Notes: generated by a model not told the origin, from the letters alone. 64,000 nt of DNA from Paenibacillus_AP thailandensis (GCF_042685365.1 NZ_JBHUMY010000008.1:40054-104053), one strand, 5' to 3'. Shown: positions 17,773 through 26,275, counted from the first letter of the stretch. Numbers and translations are program-made.

Positions 17773-18546
17773 ATGCTGAAACGAATGAGCGTTCTTTTCG
17801 TTGCGACGGCGCTGCTGTCGGCAATCGGGACAGGCTGTGCTTACGAGCAAAGAGTCCATAACAGCGACGAGGATTACGGCAGCCGCGAGTCCGGCGATCC
17901 GAAGATGCTAGGGGGCCAAATGTACGGCTCCGCATCGGACAACCCTTATCAGCACGACAACACCTTTTTCGAATACAGCTCCAAACTATCCAACGCCGTA
18001 TCCAATTTGAACGGCATCGCGTCCGCTACCGTCATGCTGACGGATAAAAACGCCTATGCCGGCGTTATGCTTGACTGGACGGCCGTCGGAATCAAAAGCA
18101 GAGGAAAAACAAAAGAACAAAATAACGGCGGCATGGGCGAAGGCGTCTATAATCATACGACGGGAAGCCCATATTGGGACAATCGCAAGCTGGTAACCCC
18201 GTACAATTCGTATTTCTCCGTCAACGACCACAGCGAGCTGTCGCCCGAATTAAAGCAGACGATCGCGGTCAAAATCCGGGAGCTTGCCCCGATGGTACAG
18301 GAAGTTTATATTTCCGCCAATAAGGAATTTGTAAATGAAATGGGCGAATACGCCAAAGAAGCGTGGCTTGGCCACTCGCTCTCGCCATGGCTTGAGGATT
18401 TTAACATTCTGGTGAAGCACCAGTTTGCCGGCGGTCAGATTATGCCCGATACGATCACCGACAAAAAAACGACTCGAGCAAAGGGAGATGTAGATTACGG
18501 AACGTCCCCGTACAAGCAAGGAGAGGACTCGCCTCTGCTGTATTAA
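17773..18546 (+). CDS. YhcN/YlaJ-family sporulation lipoprotein
   Basis: 257-aa lipoprotein: signal MLKRMSVLFVATALLS, lipobox GTGC, then the YhcN/YlaJ region (SNAVSNLNGIASATVMLTDKNAYAGVMLD; LSPELKQTIAVKIRELAPMVQEVYISANKEF), a family found in spore membrane and coat. The start ATG 17773 follows AAAGGAGG. The Asp/Ser-rich central stretch is unstructured. No neighbours on the same strand; probably a forespore-expressed monocistron. Confidence 0.85.
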   Translation: MLKRMSVLFVATALLSAIGTGCAYEQRVHNSDEDYGSRESGDPKMLGGQMYGSASDNPYQHDNTFFEYSSKLSNAVSNLNGIASATVMLTDKNAYAGVMLDWTAVGIKSRGKTKEQNNGGMGEGVYNHTTGSPYWDNRKLVTPYNSYFSVNDHSELSPELKQTIAVKIRELAPMVQEVYISANKEFVNEMGEYAKEAWLGHSLSPWLEDFNILVKHQFAGGQIMPDTITDKKTTRAKGDVDYGTSPYKQGEDSPLLY

Positions 18547-18569
18547 ACGAGTTTCTTCCTATTATATAT

Positions 18570-18640
18570 AAGACGCGTACGAAATATGGGACCATCAGGC
18601 TCGTACGAATCCGCAGCGCCTTTGGTCCTTGCGCGTCTTT
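18570..18640 (+). terminator. Structured 3' element after the YhcN-like gene, possible pseudoknot
   Basis: Outer arms AAGACGCG (18570-18577) and CGCGTCTT (18632-18639) enclose a hairpin CGTACGA/TCGTACG whose loop contains GGACCA, complementary to TGGTCC at 18623-18628. A T-rich TCTTTCC follows. It can act as a terminator, but the extra loop pairing suggests a more complex RNA fold. Confidence 0.55.
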
Positions 18641-18762
18641 CCTTAGTTTAAGCCAGTATGGCCCTAATGGGAAGACATAAAATGAAATCGCTTTAAAAAA
18701 AAACGACACGGTTCGGGAATTTTCATTTTTCCCGATGAACCAAAGGTTTTTAAACTTAAAAG

Positions 18763-18791
18763 TTGCAAAAGTTTATGTTTTCGGGTATAGT
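18763..18791 (+). promoter_or_regulatory. Orphan sigma-A promoter
   Basis: TTGCAA, 17-base spacer, TATAGT. No gene follows within 860 bases, so it probably drives a small RNA or a leader that ends early. Confidence 0.6.
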
Positions 18792-18797
18792 GGTTCC

Positions 18798-18965
18798 ATA
18801 CGTGCTATATTTAACCTCTCAAAGATCCCTCGAAAGAATAATTTATTTCCTCTCGATTCTTTAACGGTTAATTTACCCATTTACTTTAGCTATTCTGATT
18901 CACACTGGCGCGGTCTTCGGAGCCGCAAGGACGAAAGAGAGGCAGGGCTTTCGTTGTTTTGGAAA
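18798..18965 (+). ncRNA. Candidate small RNA or attenuated leader
   Basis: Inferred transcript from the orphan promoter. It contains an AAAGAAT/ATTCTTT stem, a GCGG/CCGC stem and a 3' CGAAAG/CTTTCG stem followed by GTTGTTTTGG, which resembles a weak terminator. It matches no riboswitch class I recognise. Confidence 0.3.
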
Positions 18966-19084
18966 TTAAGGCTGTAAGAACATCTTAGAACAATTAACGT
19001 TGTGACCAGGGATTAAAGTAAACGGCACAAGTCCGGATTACGGGTTAAATATAGAATTGCGCAATTCGCGCGATTATGCTAAAT

Positions 19085-19112
19085 GGCGGCACCTTAGATG
19101 CGAGGTGCCGCC
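19085..19112. repeat. Perfect 10-bp stem-loop
   Basis: GGCGGCACCT and AGGTGCCGCC separated by 8 bases, with no T run on either side. Possibly part of a dispersed intergenic element. Confidence 0.5.
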
Positions 19113-19562
19113 GTCCAATTTTCACTGGATCCTCCCCCACCCCTCGAGAGTCACCTCCCCCCACCCCCTCCAGAGAAGGGGACTCCAAAGGGCTCGCACC
19201 TCTGGACACCCCAAATCGGCGTCTCTGCCGCGCGGCCGTCTTCGACAATCAAGCGTGCCAAACCTCGCGTTGTCCTACGGACAAAGCTTACCTTCCCGCT
19301 TCTTAAGCCACACTATGCCTTAGCGTACTGCCTCCACTCGCCGTGTTCGATAGAACATGATCATGAGGGAGCCGCCTGTCCTGACCGACAGAGCTTTCAT
19401 TCCCGCCCCTTGCTGCCTACTACTCTCTTTCTTCTGCCATGTTCTGTTTGAGTTGACCTTGCTTGTCCTGACGGACATAGCAACGCTGGCCTAGAACTTC
19501 GGACAAGGCTTAACCTCCGCAAAAAAGTTTGAAAAAATTGTTCCCGAAATCTTTGTTAGGGG

Positions 19563-19591
19563 TTGCAATCGTAAGCGTTAACAATTATGAT
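19563..19591 (+). promoter_or_regulatory. abfA: abfA promoter with cre site in the spacer
   Basis: TTGCAA, 17-base spacer, TATGAT. The spacer contains CGTAAGCGTTAACA (19570-19583), which differs from the CcpA consensus TGNAANCGNTNNCA only at its first base. CcpA bound here would block polymerase. Confidence 0.75.
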
Positions 19592-19653
19592 GTTGTTAGA
19601 ATAAGGTATTGATTAATTGATTAATATTTTTATGAATTCATGGAGGGGTAATG

Positions 19654-21144
19654 ATGACAAACCGTTTGACGATTAACGCCGATTCCTCAGCAGGTCAAAT
19701 TAGCCGCCATATTTACGGCCATTTCTCCGAGCACTTGGGACGGTGCATTTACGAGGGCTTCTGGGTAGGCGAGGACTCCCCGATTCCGAATACGAAAGGG
19801 ATCCGCAACGACGTCGTGCAAGCGCTCAAAAAGCTGAACATCCCGAACCTGCGCTGGCCGGGAGGCTGCTTCGCAGACGAATACCATTGGAAGGACGGCA
19901 TCGGCCCTCGCGAGAACCGCAAGCGGATGATTAACACGCATTGGGGCGGCGTCGTGGAGAACAACCATTTCGGCACGCACGAGTTTATGGAGCTGTGCGA
20001 ATTGCTGGAGTGCGAGCCTTACATTTCGGGCAACGTAGGCAGCGGCACCGTCCAAGAAATGTCCGAGTGGGTCGAATATATGACGTTCGACGGCGTATCG
20101 CCGATGGCGGAGCTGCGCAAGGAGAACGGCCGCGAGAAGCCATGGAACTTGAAATTTTTCGGTGTGGGCAACGAAAACTGGGGCTGCGGCGGCAATATGC
20201 GCCCGCAATATTATGCGGATCTGTACCGCCGCTATCAGACGTTCGTCCGCAACTACGGCGACAACAAAATTTTCAAAATCGCATGCGGTCCTAACGTCGA
20301 CGATTACGCATGGATGGAAACGGTCATGCGCGACGCGCACCGGTTTATGGACGGCATCAGCCTGCACTACTATACTTTCCCGGGCTCTTGGGAGAACAAA
20401 GGACCGGCAACCGGCTTTACCGAAGAGTTCTGGTTCTCTACGCTGCATAATGCGCTTCGGATGGACGAGCTTATTACGCGCCACTCCGCGATTATGGACC
20501 AATACGATCCGGAGAAGCGTATTGCGCTTGTCGTAGACGAATGGGGCACTTGGTACGACGTGGAACCGGGCACGAATCCGGGCTTCCTGTACCAGCAGAA
20601 CACGATTCGCGACGCATTGGTGGCGGGCATTACGCTTAACATATTCCATCAGCATTGCGACCGCGTCCGAATCGCGAACCTGGCGCAAATCGTCAACGTA
20701 CTGCAGTCGGTCATTCTGACCGAAGGCGAAAAAATGCTGCTTACCCCTACTTACCATGTATTCGACATGTATAAGGTGCATCAGGATGCGCAGCTGCTTC
20801 AAACAAGCCTGCAAAGCGAAAATTACGAGATGAACGGCAAATCGGTGGAACGGGTATCGGCTTCCGCTTCGGTGGACGCGCAAGGCCGCATCCATGTCAG
20901 CCTTTGCAACCTGGATCACTCCGGCGCAGCCGACGTCGAGATCGACGTGCGCGGCCTTGCCGGAAGCAAGCTGAACGTAAGCGGGACGACGTTGACGGCT
21001 GGGGCCATCGATGCGCATAATACGTTCGGCAATCCGGACAACGTGACGCCGCAAGCTTTCACCGCGTTTGAGCTGAACGGCTCGTCCATTCGCGCGAAGC
21101 TTGCTCCGATGTCGGTAACGGTGCTCGAGCTCGCGCAGGCGTAA
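19654..21144 (+). CDS. abfA: GH51 alpha-L-arabinofuranosidase
   Basis: Intracellular (no signal peptide) GH51 enzyme of about 496 aa that releases arabinose from arabino-oligosaccharides. Family signatures: SRHIYGHFSEHLGRCIYEG near the N terminus, the acid/base Glu in FFGVGNENWGCGG, and the nucleophile Glu in VDEWGTWYDV. The second ATG (19654) sits seven bases after GGAGG and is preferred over the ATG at 19651. Upstream are a cre-containing promoter and an AT-rich element shared with the sugar transporter promoter. It forms a regulon with the GH43 gene, the ABC transporter and the ArsR-like regulator nearby. Confidence 0.95.
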   Translation: MTNRLTINADSSAGQISRHIYGHFSEHLGRCIYEGFWVGEDSPIPNTKGIRNDVVQALKKLNIPNLRWPGGCFADEYHWKDGIGPRENRKRMINTHWGGVVENNHFGTHEFMELCELLECEPYISGNVGSGTVQEMSEWVEYMTFDGVSPMAELRKENGREKPWNLKFFGVGNENWGCGGNMRPQYYADLYRRYQTFVRNYGDNKIFKIACGPNVDDYAWMETVMRDAHRFMDGISLHYYTFPGSWENKGPATGFTEEFWFSTLHNALRMDELITRHSAIMDQYDPEKRIALVVDEWGTWYDVEPGTNPGFLYQQNTIRDALVAGITLNIFHQHCDRVRIANLAQIVNVLQSVILTEGEKMLLTPTYHVFDMYKVHQDAQLLQTSLQSENYEMNGKSVERVSASASVDAQGRIHVSLCNLDHSGAADVEIDVRGLAGSKLNVSGTTLTAGAIDAHNTFGNPDNVTPQAFTAFELNGSSIRAKLAPMSVTVLELAQA

Positions 21145-21153
21145 ACGAAGGCC

Positions 21154-21429
21154 ATGAGCGACGTTCGTGGATGCAAAGGGTGCCGGGACGACTACCGGGT
21201 AACCGACGAGCAGATCAGCCGGATTTTGCAAGCGCCTATGTTCCGTTCCCCGGAGCATAGCGTAAGCGACGACGTTTATGAACGGCGGCTTGCCGCATGC
21301 GGCGCTTGCGACAAGCTCATGAACGGCACGACCTGCACGGTATGCGGATGCATCGTGCAGGTCGCCGCCAAGCTGAAGGAACGAAGCTGCCCGCGTCCCG
21401 GGGGCGACCGGTGGCTTGCGATCTCCTAA
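21154..21429 (+). CDS. Small zinc-ribbon protein, DUF6171 family
   Basis: 91-aa protein with paired Cys motifs CKGC (7-10), CGAC (49-52) and CTVCGC (61-66), the last followed by IVQVAAKLKERSCPRP. This matches DUF6171-like small zinc-binding proteins of Firmicutes, function unknown. It begins 9 bases after abfA stops and may be cotranscribed. The ribosome site is weak (GAAGG close to the ATG). A strong terminator follows. Confidence 0.7.
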   Translation: MSDVRGCKGCRDDYRVTDEQISRILQAPMFRSPEHSVSDDVYERRLAACGACDKLMNGTTCTVCGCIVQVAAKLKERSCPRPGGDRWLAIS

Positions 21430-21472
21430 AAGCGTCAGCGACAAGAGCATGACTGCAAAATAACGAGCAAAA

Positions 21473-21510
21473 AGAAAAATCCTTTTCCGCATGAGGAAAA
21501 GGATTTTTCT
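21473..21510. terminator. Bidirectional terminator
   Basis: AGAAAAATCCTTTTCC pairs perfectly with GGAAAAGGATTTTTCT around a 6-base loop. It serves the convergent abfA-DUF6171 and sugar ABC operons. Confidence 0.92.
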
Positions 21511-21556
21511 GCACAAGCATAATGAACTGCCTTTTTCGAGCCGGCAAAGCTTGCAT

Positions 21557-22411
21557 TTAGCCTTTAATGCCCGAATTCAAATTAATCGACGAAAGGAAAT
21601 GCTTTTGCGCAAACAAGAACAGGACAAGCGTCGGAATAATGGCGAGCATGGCCGAGCCCATCAACTGGCCGATCATCCGGTAGTTGCCGTAAATGTCTTG
21701 AAGCAGAAGCAAGCCGGCCGTTACAGGCATTTTATTGACATCCGTATAGACGATAACCGGCCACAGAAAGTCGTTCCAGGAGCCGACAAACGAAAACAAG
21801 CCGCATACGATAAGAACGGGCTTGATCAGAGGCAAAATAACGGAGAAATAAATGCGGAAATCCCCTGCCCCGTCAACGCGCGCCGATTCGTCCAATTCGC
21901 CGGGAATCCCCTTCATGAACTGCCGCACCAAAAAGATATTGCCCATCCCTGCAAGGCCCGGAATGATCATCGCCAGCGACGTGTTTACCCAGCCCAAGGC
22001 GTCAATGATTTTATAAGAAGGAATCAAGTTGACGACGCCCGGAAAAAAAGAAATGCCGAGCAGCGTAAAAAATAACGTATCTCTTCCTTTAAAGTTCATC
22101 CGCGAATAGCCGTAGCCGGTAATCGAAATAACGACGACGACAAGCGCCGTATGCAAAATGGCGATAAACAGCGAGTTCCCGAGCCAGCGAAGAATCGGAG
22201 CCGTAGACGTATTTTGCAAGATCGCGGTGTAGTTATCGAAAATCCAGTTCGCCGGAAGCAGTCTGAATCCGGAAGTGACAACCTCCGTCTGGGAACGGAA
22301 CGAGGTCGAAAAACCGAACAACACGGGAATAACCCAAGCAAAACATAATACGATCAAAAATAAATAAGCTAATATTTGCGATAGGCTTATTTTTTTCAGC
22401 AATGGAAGCAC
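21557..22411 (-). CDS. Carbohydrate ABC transporter permease (MalG-like)
   Basis: 284-aa inner-membrane permease with six TM helices and the EAA loop ELDESARVDGAGDFRIYFSVILPLIKP. Third gene of the binding protein-permease-permease unit. The start is either GTG 22411 or TTG nine bases later, which sits six bases after an AGGTG. The cytoplasmic ATPase is not encoded here, as usual for systems energised by a shared MsmX/MsmK ATPase. Context (GH51, GH43) suggests arabino-oligosaccharide import. Confidence 0.9.
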   Translation of the reverse strand: MLPLLKKISLSQILAYLFLIVLCFAWVIPVLFGFSTSFRSQTEVVTSGFRLLPANWIFDNYTAILQNTSTAPILRWLGNSLFIAILHTALVVVVISITGYGYSRMNFKGRDTLFFTLLGISFFPGVVNLIPSYKIIDALGWVNTSLAMIIPGLAGMGNIFLVRQFMKGIPGELDESARVDGAGDFRIYFSVILPLIKPVLIVCGLFSFVGSWNDFLWPVIVYTDVNKMPVTAGLLLLQDIYGNYRMIGQLMGSAMLAIIPTLVLFLFAQKHFLSSINLNSGIKG

Positions 22412-22441
22412 CTGCCCTTTCGTTTCCGTTTCATCGCAAAT

Positions 22442-23317
22442 CTAGGATGCGTTTCGGTTCATGAAGTAATATTGGAATGCCGAAATAATCAAAATGACGA
22501 GACCGAGCAATACCGCCATGGCGGACGCCATCCCCGCAATCGATTCGCCGTTGCCGAACGCCAATTGCCGGATGTACATCATCAACACATGCGTGCTTTG
22601 TCGCGGTCCCCCGTCCGTCATCATCAGCGGCTGGCCGAAGACGTTGAACGACGCTCCCGTCGTCATGACGAACGTATAGATAAGCGGAAAACGGATAGAA
22701 GGCAAGGTAATGCTGAAAAATTTACGGACCGAACCCGCGCCGTCAAGGCTGGCCGCTTCGTACAAGTCCTGGGCTACGCCGTTGATCGAAGCGCGGTAAA
22801 TGATCATGTTGCCGCCGACGCCGCCCCATACCGTAACGACGACGATAATGATCCACGCGTACGGCTGATTGGCCGCCCAAGCGACGGTAGAACCAAACAC
22901 GTTGCCCGTGATGCCCAATTGCTTATTGAAAATAAGCGCCCAAATAAGCGCAGCCGCCGAAATCGAAATAAGTCCCGGAATGTACAGGATCGATTGCATC
23001 AATCCTTTCATCTTCACCTTCTTATGTTCAAGAGCGACCGCAATGAGAAGAGGAAGCACGATCAAAAGCGGGACCGTAAACAATACGAATAAAAACGTAT
23101 TTTTGAGCCCTCTCCAAAATTGCGTGTAAAACGTCGAATCTTTATCGAATAAAATCGTTTTATAGTTGTCCAGACCGACCCAGGTCGGGTCGTTAATCAG
23201 ATTCCATTGCGTAAAAGAAGCGTAAATGCCGTATATCGTCGGCAGCAAAATGAAGACAATAAATAGGATCAAGTGGGGACCTACAAACAAATAAGGCGTA
23301 AACAGCTTCTTATTCAT
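22442..23317 (-). CDS. Carbohydrate ABC transporter permease (MalF-like)
   Basis: 291-aa permease with six TM helices, N-terminal LFVGPHLILFIVFILLPTIYGIYASF and the EAA loop DLYEAASLDGAGSVRKFFSITLPSIR. It partners with the downstream MalG-like permease (30 bases away) and with the binding protein encoded upstream. The start is 12 bases after GGAG. Confidence 0.92.
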   Translation of the reverse strand: MNKKLFTPYLFVGPHLILFIVFILLPTIYGIYASFTQWNLINDPTWVGLDNYKTILFDKDSTFYTQFWRGLKNTFLFVLFTVPLLIVLPLLIAVALEHKKVKMKGLMQSILYIPGLISISAAALIWALIFNKQLGITGNVFGSTVAWAANQPYAWIIIVVVTVWGGVGGNMIIYRASINGVAQDLYEAASLDGAGSVRKFFSITLPSIRFPLIYTFVMTTGASFNVFGQPLMMTDGGPRQSTHVLMMYIRQLAFGNGESIAGMASAMAVLLGLVILIISAFQYYFMNRNAS

Positions 23318-23340
23318 AGCATTTTAATTCTCCTTTTGGA

Positions 23341-23376
23341 AAAGTAATGTGCCATATCCATGGCACATTACTTTTT
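23341..23376 (-). terminator. Stem-loop between binding protein and permease genes
   Basis: A 16-bp palindromic stem AAAAGTAATGTGCCAT/ATGGCACATTACTTTT with a 4-base loop. Such elements after binding-protein genes partly stop transcription and stabilise the upstream mRNA, giving excess binding protein. Confidence 0.75.
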
Positions 23377-23399
23377 TTCTGGCTATTCAATTCGCCGGA

Positions 23400-24647
23400 T
23401 TATTGCGCCCCTTGGTTCGCTTCGGCAACTTTGTCTTCGACGAACTTCTGCATCGTCTGCAGCGTTTCGTCGATATCCACATTGCCGCGTACGATATCGG
23501 CGGCATAAGTGTCTACGGCTTCAGCGATATACGGATAGTATTCATACGTGTAAATATAAAGCGATTTCGTTTCTTGCTCGTTGGACGTAAAGAACGATTG
23601 CATATATTGCTGATAGTCCGGGCTTTCGTTGACTTGCTTACTCGCTACGATCTGGCCGGCTTTCGCCCATTCGAGCGAGTGCTGGCGAATGAATTCCAGG
23701 AATTGGCCGATGCCCGCTTCTTTCTCGTCCGAACGTTTCTCGTTGTTGAACATTGCGAACAAGTGGGAAGAAGCGCGGTTTGTAAATTTATCCGGCGTCG
23801 TGGAATAAATGTTCGTAACGCCGAAGTTCAAGCCTTCTACCGCCGAGTGCGCCGTCGACGTCCACGTGCCGTCCGTAGAGAACAATACGTTTCCGTCCTG
23901 GAACATCAGGTAACCGTCTTCGCCGAACGGCGTCATCAAGCCGGCGTCGGCGATTTTCTTCACTTCTTCAAACGCTTTTTTCATTTCAGGCGTGTTGACG
24001 GCAGGCTTTCCGTCCTTTTGAATGTCGCCGCCTACGTTCTGAAGCTGCGCAAGAATGACCCAGCCGAGCAGCGCGTCGTTGACTACATATTGCCCTTCTT
24101 CCATTTTACCTTGCAGCGAAAGCATTTCGTCGATCGTCACGACGTTGTCGTCCAAGAAAGATTCCGCATTATACTTCTTCAGAAGATCTTTATTGTAGTA
24201 CATCGCATTGGCGTGGATATCGAGCGGAACGGTATACTGCACATTGTCGATCGTTCCGGTCCCCCAAGCTTGCGGCAAGTAGTTCTCTTGTTTAATTTCA
24301 GGCTGCTGCGCCAAAATGTTGGTCATCGGCTCAAGCACGCCCTGCTTTACATAGCCCGGCACGCGGTCGGCATGTATGATGGCCAGGTCGGGAATCCCTT
24401 TGCCGGAGTTCAATACGGTCGAAATTTTCGTATACATATCCGACGTGATGACATGCTTCACTTTGATTTCCGGATTGGTCGCGTTGTAATCTTTTACGAG
24501 TTGATCCATATATGCGCCGTCATCGCCTGTGAGCGGCGTCCAGAACGTAATCGTTTTCTCATCGTTCCCGCCTCCGCAAGCGGACAGCGCGAACGATACA
24601 ACGAGAAGCAATGAAACAATAGACAGAATTCCTTTTTTCCTAAACAA
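23400..24647 (-). CDS. Sugar ABC transporter substrate-binding lipoprotein
   Basis: 415-aa family-1 solute-binding lipoprotein: signal with lipobox FALSAC, then TITFWTPLTGDDGAYMDQLVKDYNATNPEIKVKHV typical of this fold. The start is TTG 24647 with GGGAGGGG six bases upstream. First gene of the transporter operon, with a cre site in its promoter. Probable ligand: arabinan or arabinoxylan oligosaccharides, inferred only from neighbouring GH51 and GH43 genes (functionally like AraN of Bacillus). Confidence 0.92.
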   Translation of the reverse strand: MFRKKGILSIVSLLLVVSFALSACGGGNDEKTITFWTPLTGDDGAYMDQLVKDYNATNPEIKVKHVITSDMYTKISTVLNSGKGIPDLAIIHADRVPGYVKQGVLEPMTNILAQQPEIKQENYLPQAWGTGTIDNVQYTVPLDIHANAMYYNKDLLKKYNAESFLDDNVVTIDEMLSLQGKMEEGQYVVNDALLGWVILAQLQNVGGDIQKDGKPAVNTPEMKKAFEEVKKIADAGLMTPFGEDGYLMFQDGNVLFSTDGTWTSTAHSAVEGLNFGVTNIYSTTPDKFTNRASSHLFAMFNNEKRSDEKEAGIGQFLEFIRQHSLEWAKAGQIVASKQVNESPDYQQYMQSFFTSNEQETKSLYIYTYEYYPYIAEAVDTYAADIVRGNVDIDETLQTMQKFVEDKVAEANQGAQ

Positions 24648-24830
24648 GAAGAACCCCTCCCAGAGCTATAGAAAATCAATGTTTCTGTAAACGCATCCAA
24701 AGATAAGTACCGCAGCTTGCTGAATCATTGTTGCAGGAATAGAATCGATTGTAGTTTTTCATTTAAGCCGCTTGTCTTCAAGAGTTCTGCCTAGGAGTAA
24801 CCCTTACAAGACCGGCAGCTTTAATAACAA

Positions 24831-24851
24831 AAATATTAATAATTAATATTT
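24831..24851. promoter_or_regulatory. 21-bp AT-rich palindrome, candidate ArsR-regulator operator
   Basis: AAATATTAAT and ATTAATATTT flank a central A, downstream of the binding-protein promoter. A closely similar string occurs in the abfA leader (19609-19629 on the minus strand: AAATATTAATCAATTAATCA). Shared placement suggests one regulator for both. Confidence 0.5.
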
Positions 24852-24861
24852 CGATGAATAA

Positions 24862-24891
24862 ATAATAATTCAGAGCGCTTTCAATTGTCAA
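24862..24891 (-). promoter_or_regulatory. Sugar transporter promoter with cre site
   Basis: On the minus strand TTGACA, 18-base spacer, TATTAT. TGAAAGCGCTCTGA (24870-24883) in the spacer matches the CcpA consensus except one base. Confidence 0.75.
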
Positions 24892-24923
24892 CTACTATTT
24901 TCCTGCTTATTATTCGATCGCAA

Positions 24924-24943
24924 GGCCGCTATGGTTAGCGGCC
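24924..24943 (-). terminator. Hairpin at the end of the GH43 gene
   Basis: GGCCGCTA/TAGCGGCC stem with a 4-base loop overlapping the stop codon; the following minus-strand sequence TTGCGATCGAAT is a poor U tract. Confidence 0.4.
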
Positions 24944-25918
24944 TACGATGCGGCTGTCCGCAACGGGAATTCCGAAGTCGGGCATGCCGTCGCTCGTCCA
25001 TCCGAACACTTGCGCCCTCGTGTGGCGGTTCGGATCGTAAAGCGGATCTCCTTCGATTTCTTTATAATTTCTCGCGTGGTAGACGAGAATGTCCTGGCTG
25101 CCGTCGGCGGACACCGTAAAGCTGTTGTGGCCCGGACCGTATTGCCCGGTCTCCTCGTTTGTCGTGAAGACGGGTTCGGGCAGCTTCGTCCAGCTTTCGG
25201 CCCTCATCAGATCGCTGTTCTCGTCGGCAACGAGAAGACCCATGCAGTAATGATGGTCCGTGGCGCTGGCGGAAAACGCTATAAAAATTTTGCCGTTCCG
25301 TTTCAATACGGCAGGTCCTTCGTTGACAAGGAATCCGATCTTCTCCCAATCATGCTCGGGGGTCGCAATCATGACCTGCTCCTCGGCAAGCGTCCAAGGA
25401 TTGGCCATCGGGGCAATATATAGGTTGGAATTGCCGGCGATCGAAGGATCCTTCTGCGCCCATACAAGATAACGCTTTCCGTTATGCTCGAAAGTCGTGG
25501 CGTCAAGCGCGAAGCTCTCCCATTTCGTTTTGATCTGGCCTTTCTCCACCCATTCGCCCTCCAGCGGATTGGCGGATTCGTTCTCCAGCACGAACATCCG
25601 ATGGTCGAACAGTCCTTCTACCGTAGCCGTCGTGCGAGCCGCGGCGAAATAGATGTACCATTTGCCGTCGATATAGTGAATTTCCGGCGCCCAGATGTTG
25701 GCGCTCATCATGCCTTCGTCGTATTTGCGCCAAGCGACTGCCGGCGCAGCCGATCCAAGCTCTTGGATCGTCTTGGCTCTGCGCACTTCGATCCGGTCGT
25801 ACTCGGGCACGGAGGCGGTAAAATAATAGTAGCCGTCCTCATGTTTGTATACCCACGGGTCCGCCCGTTGCGGTATAATAGGGTTTACGAGCGTTTCATT
25901 CGGCAATACTTTACTCAT
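24935..25918 (-). CDS. GH43 family glycoside hydrolase
   Basis: 327-aa five-bladed beta-propeller hydrolase without a signal peptide, so cytoplasmic. GH43 landmarks: catalytic base Asp in PQRADPWVYKHEDGYYYFTAS (about residue 20), pKa-modulating Asp region WAPEIHYIDGKWYIYFAA, and acid Glu in NEGPAVLKRNGKIF. Likely an arabinofuranosidase or arabinanase acting with the GH51 enzyme; exact specificity (arabinose or xylose) cannot be read. Own promoter TTGACA-17-TAGTAT; start 10 bases after GGAG. Confidence 0.9.
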   Translation of the reverse strand: MSKVLPNETLVNPIIPQRADPWVYKHEDGYYYFTASVPEYDRIEVRRAKTIQELGSAAPAVAWRKYDEGMMSANIWAPEIHYIDGKWYIYFAAARTTATVEGLFDHRMFVLENESANPLEGEWVEKGQIKTKWESFALDATTFEHNGKRYLVWAQKDPSIAGNSNLYIAPMANPWTLAEEQVMIATPEHDWEKIGFLVNEGPAVLKRNGKIFIAFSASATDHHYCMGLLVADENSDLMRAESWTKLPEPVFTTNEETGQYGPGHNSFTVSADGSQDILVYHARNYKEIEGDPLYDPNRHTRAQVFGWTSDGMPDFGIPVADSRIVGR

Positions 25919-25987
25919 AGGTGTCGATCTCCTATCCTTTCAAACTATTGATTTACACGAATGTTTATTAATTCACATCTAAACTAA

Positions 25988-26016
25988 ATACTAGAGTGAA
26001 ATATAGCCGCTGTCAA
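25988..26016 (-). promoter_or_regulatory. GH43 gene promoter
   Basis: On the minus strand TTGACA, 17-base spacer, TAGTAT. The leader that follows contains GAATTAATAAACATT, partly like the AT-rich palindrome of the transporter promoter. Confidence 0.65.
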
Positions 26017-26120
26017 TGGTCTCGTATAGATTTGCCGCAATAGAATTCATAAATTCCTTTACCGAACTGGAAATCAAAATTCGATTTGGCGATAAAAACG
26101 GCCTTTAAATGCGGTCGATC

Positions 26121-26151
26121 ACCTTCAAAGGACATCGATAGAAGGTTTTTT
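26121..26151 (+). terminator. Terminator-like hairpin with no upstream gene
   Basis: ACCTTC/GAAGGT stem followed by six T on the plus strand, in the 440-base divergent region between GH43 and the ArsR-like gene. No plus-strand gene precedes it, so it may end an antisense or leader RNA. The rest of this region (26017-26275) shows no gene. Confidence 0.4.
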
Positions 26152-26275
26152 CATTTACATTTCTGTAAACTTTTTAATCCCGAGCCGAACCGCTTTACTC
26201 TATTATAAATGTTTTCTCCTACTTTGGAACCCCTTTCATGTCTGTTTTTTCGCCTAAAATCATTCGATTTTTCCC

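Larger units (their letters stand above)
18641..19562. other. Long non-coding stretch before abfA
   Basis: About 920 bases without a convincing gene. It holds a hairpin at 18709-18740, an orphan sigma-A promoter at 18763-18791, a possible short transcript ending in a CGAAAG/CTTTCG stem near 18931-18952, a perfect 10-bp stem at 19085-19112 and a GC-rich, C-rich tract at 19130-19250. Short open frames here lack ribosome sites and family resemblance. Confidence 0.6.

Noticed and set aside
18735..18977. 80-codon open frame in the abfA upstream region
   Set aside because: No ribosome site, starts upstream of the orphan promoter and shows no family resemblance.
19687..21516. Long minus-strand open frame (about 600 codons) opposite abfA
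   Set aside because: It mirrors the GH51 gene, has no ribosome site and its translation is Arg/Val/His-rich noise caused by GC-rich third positions.
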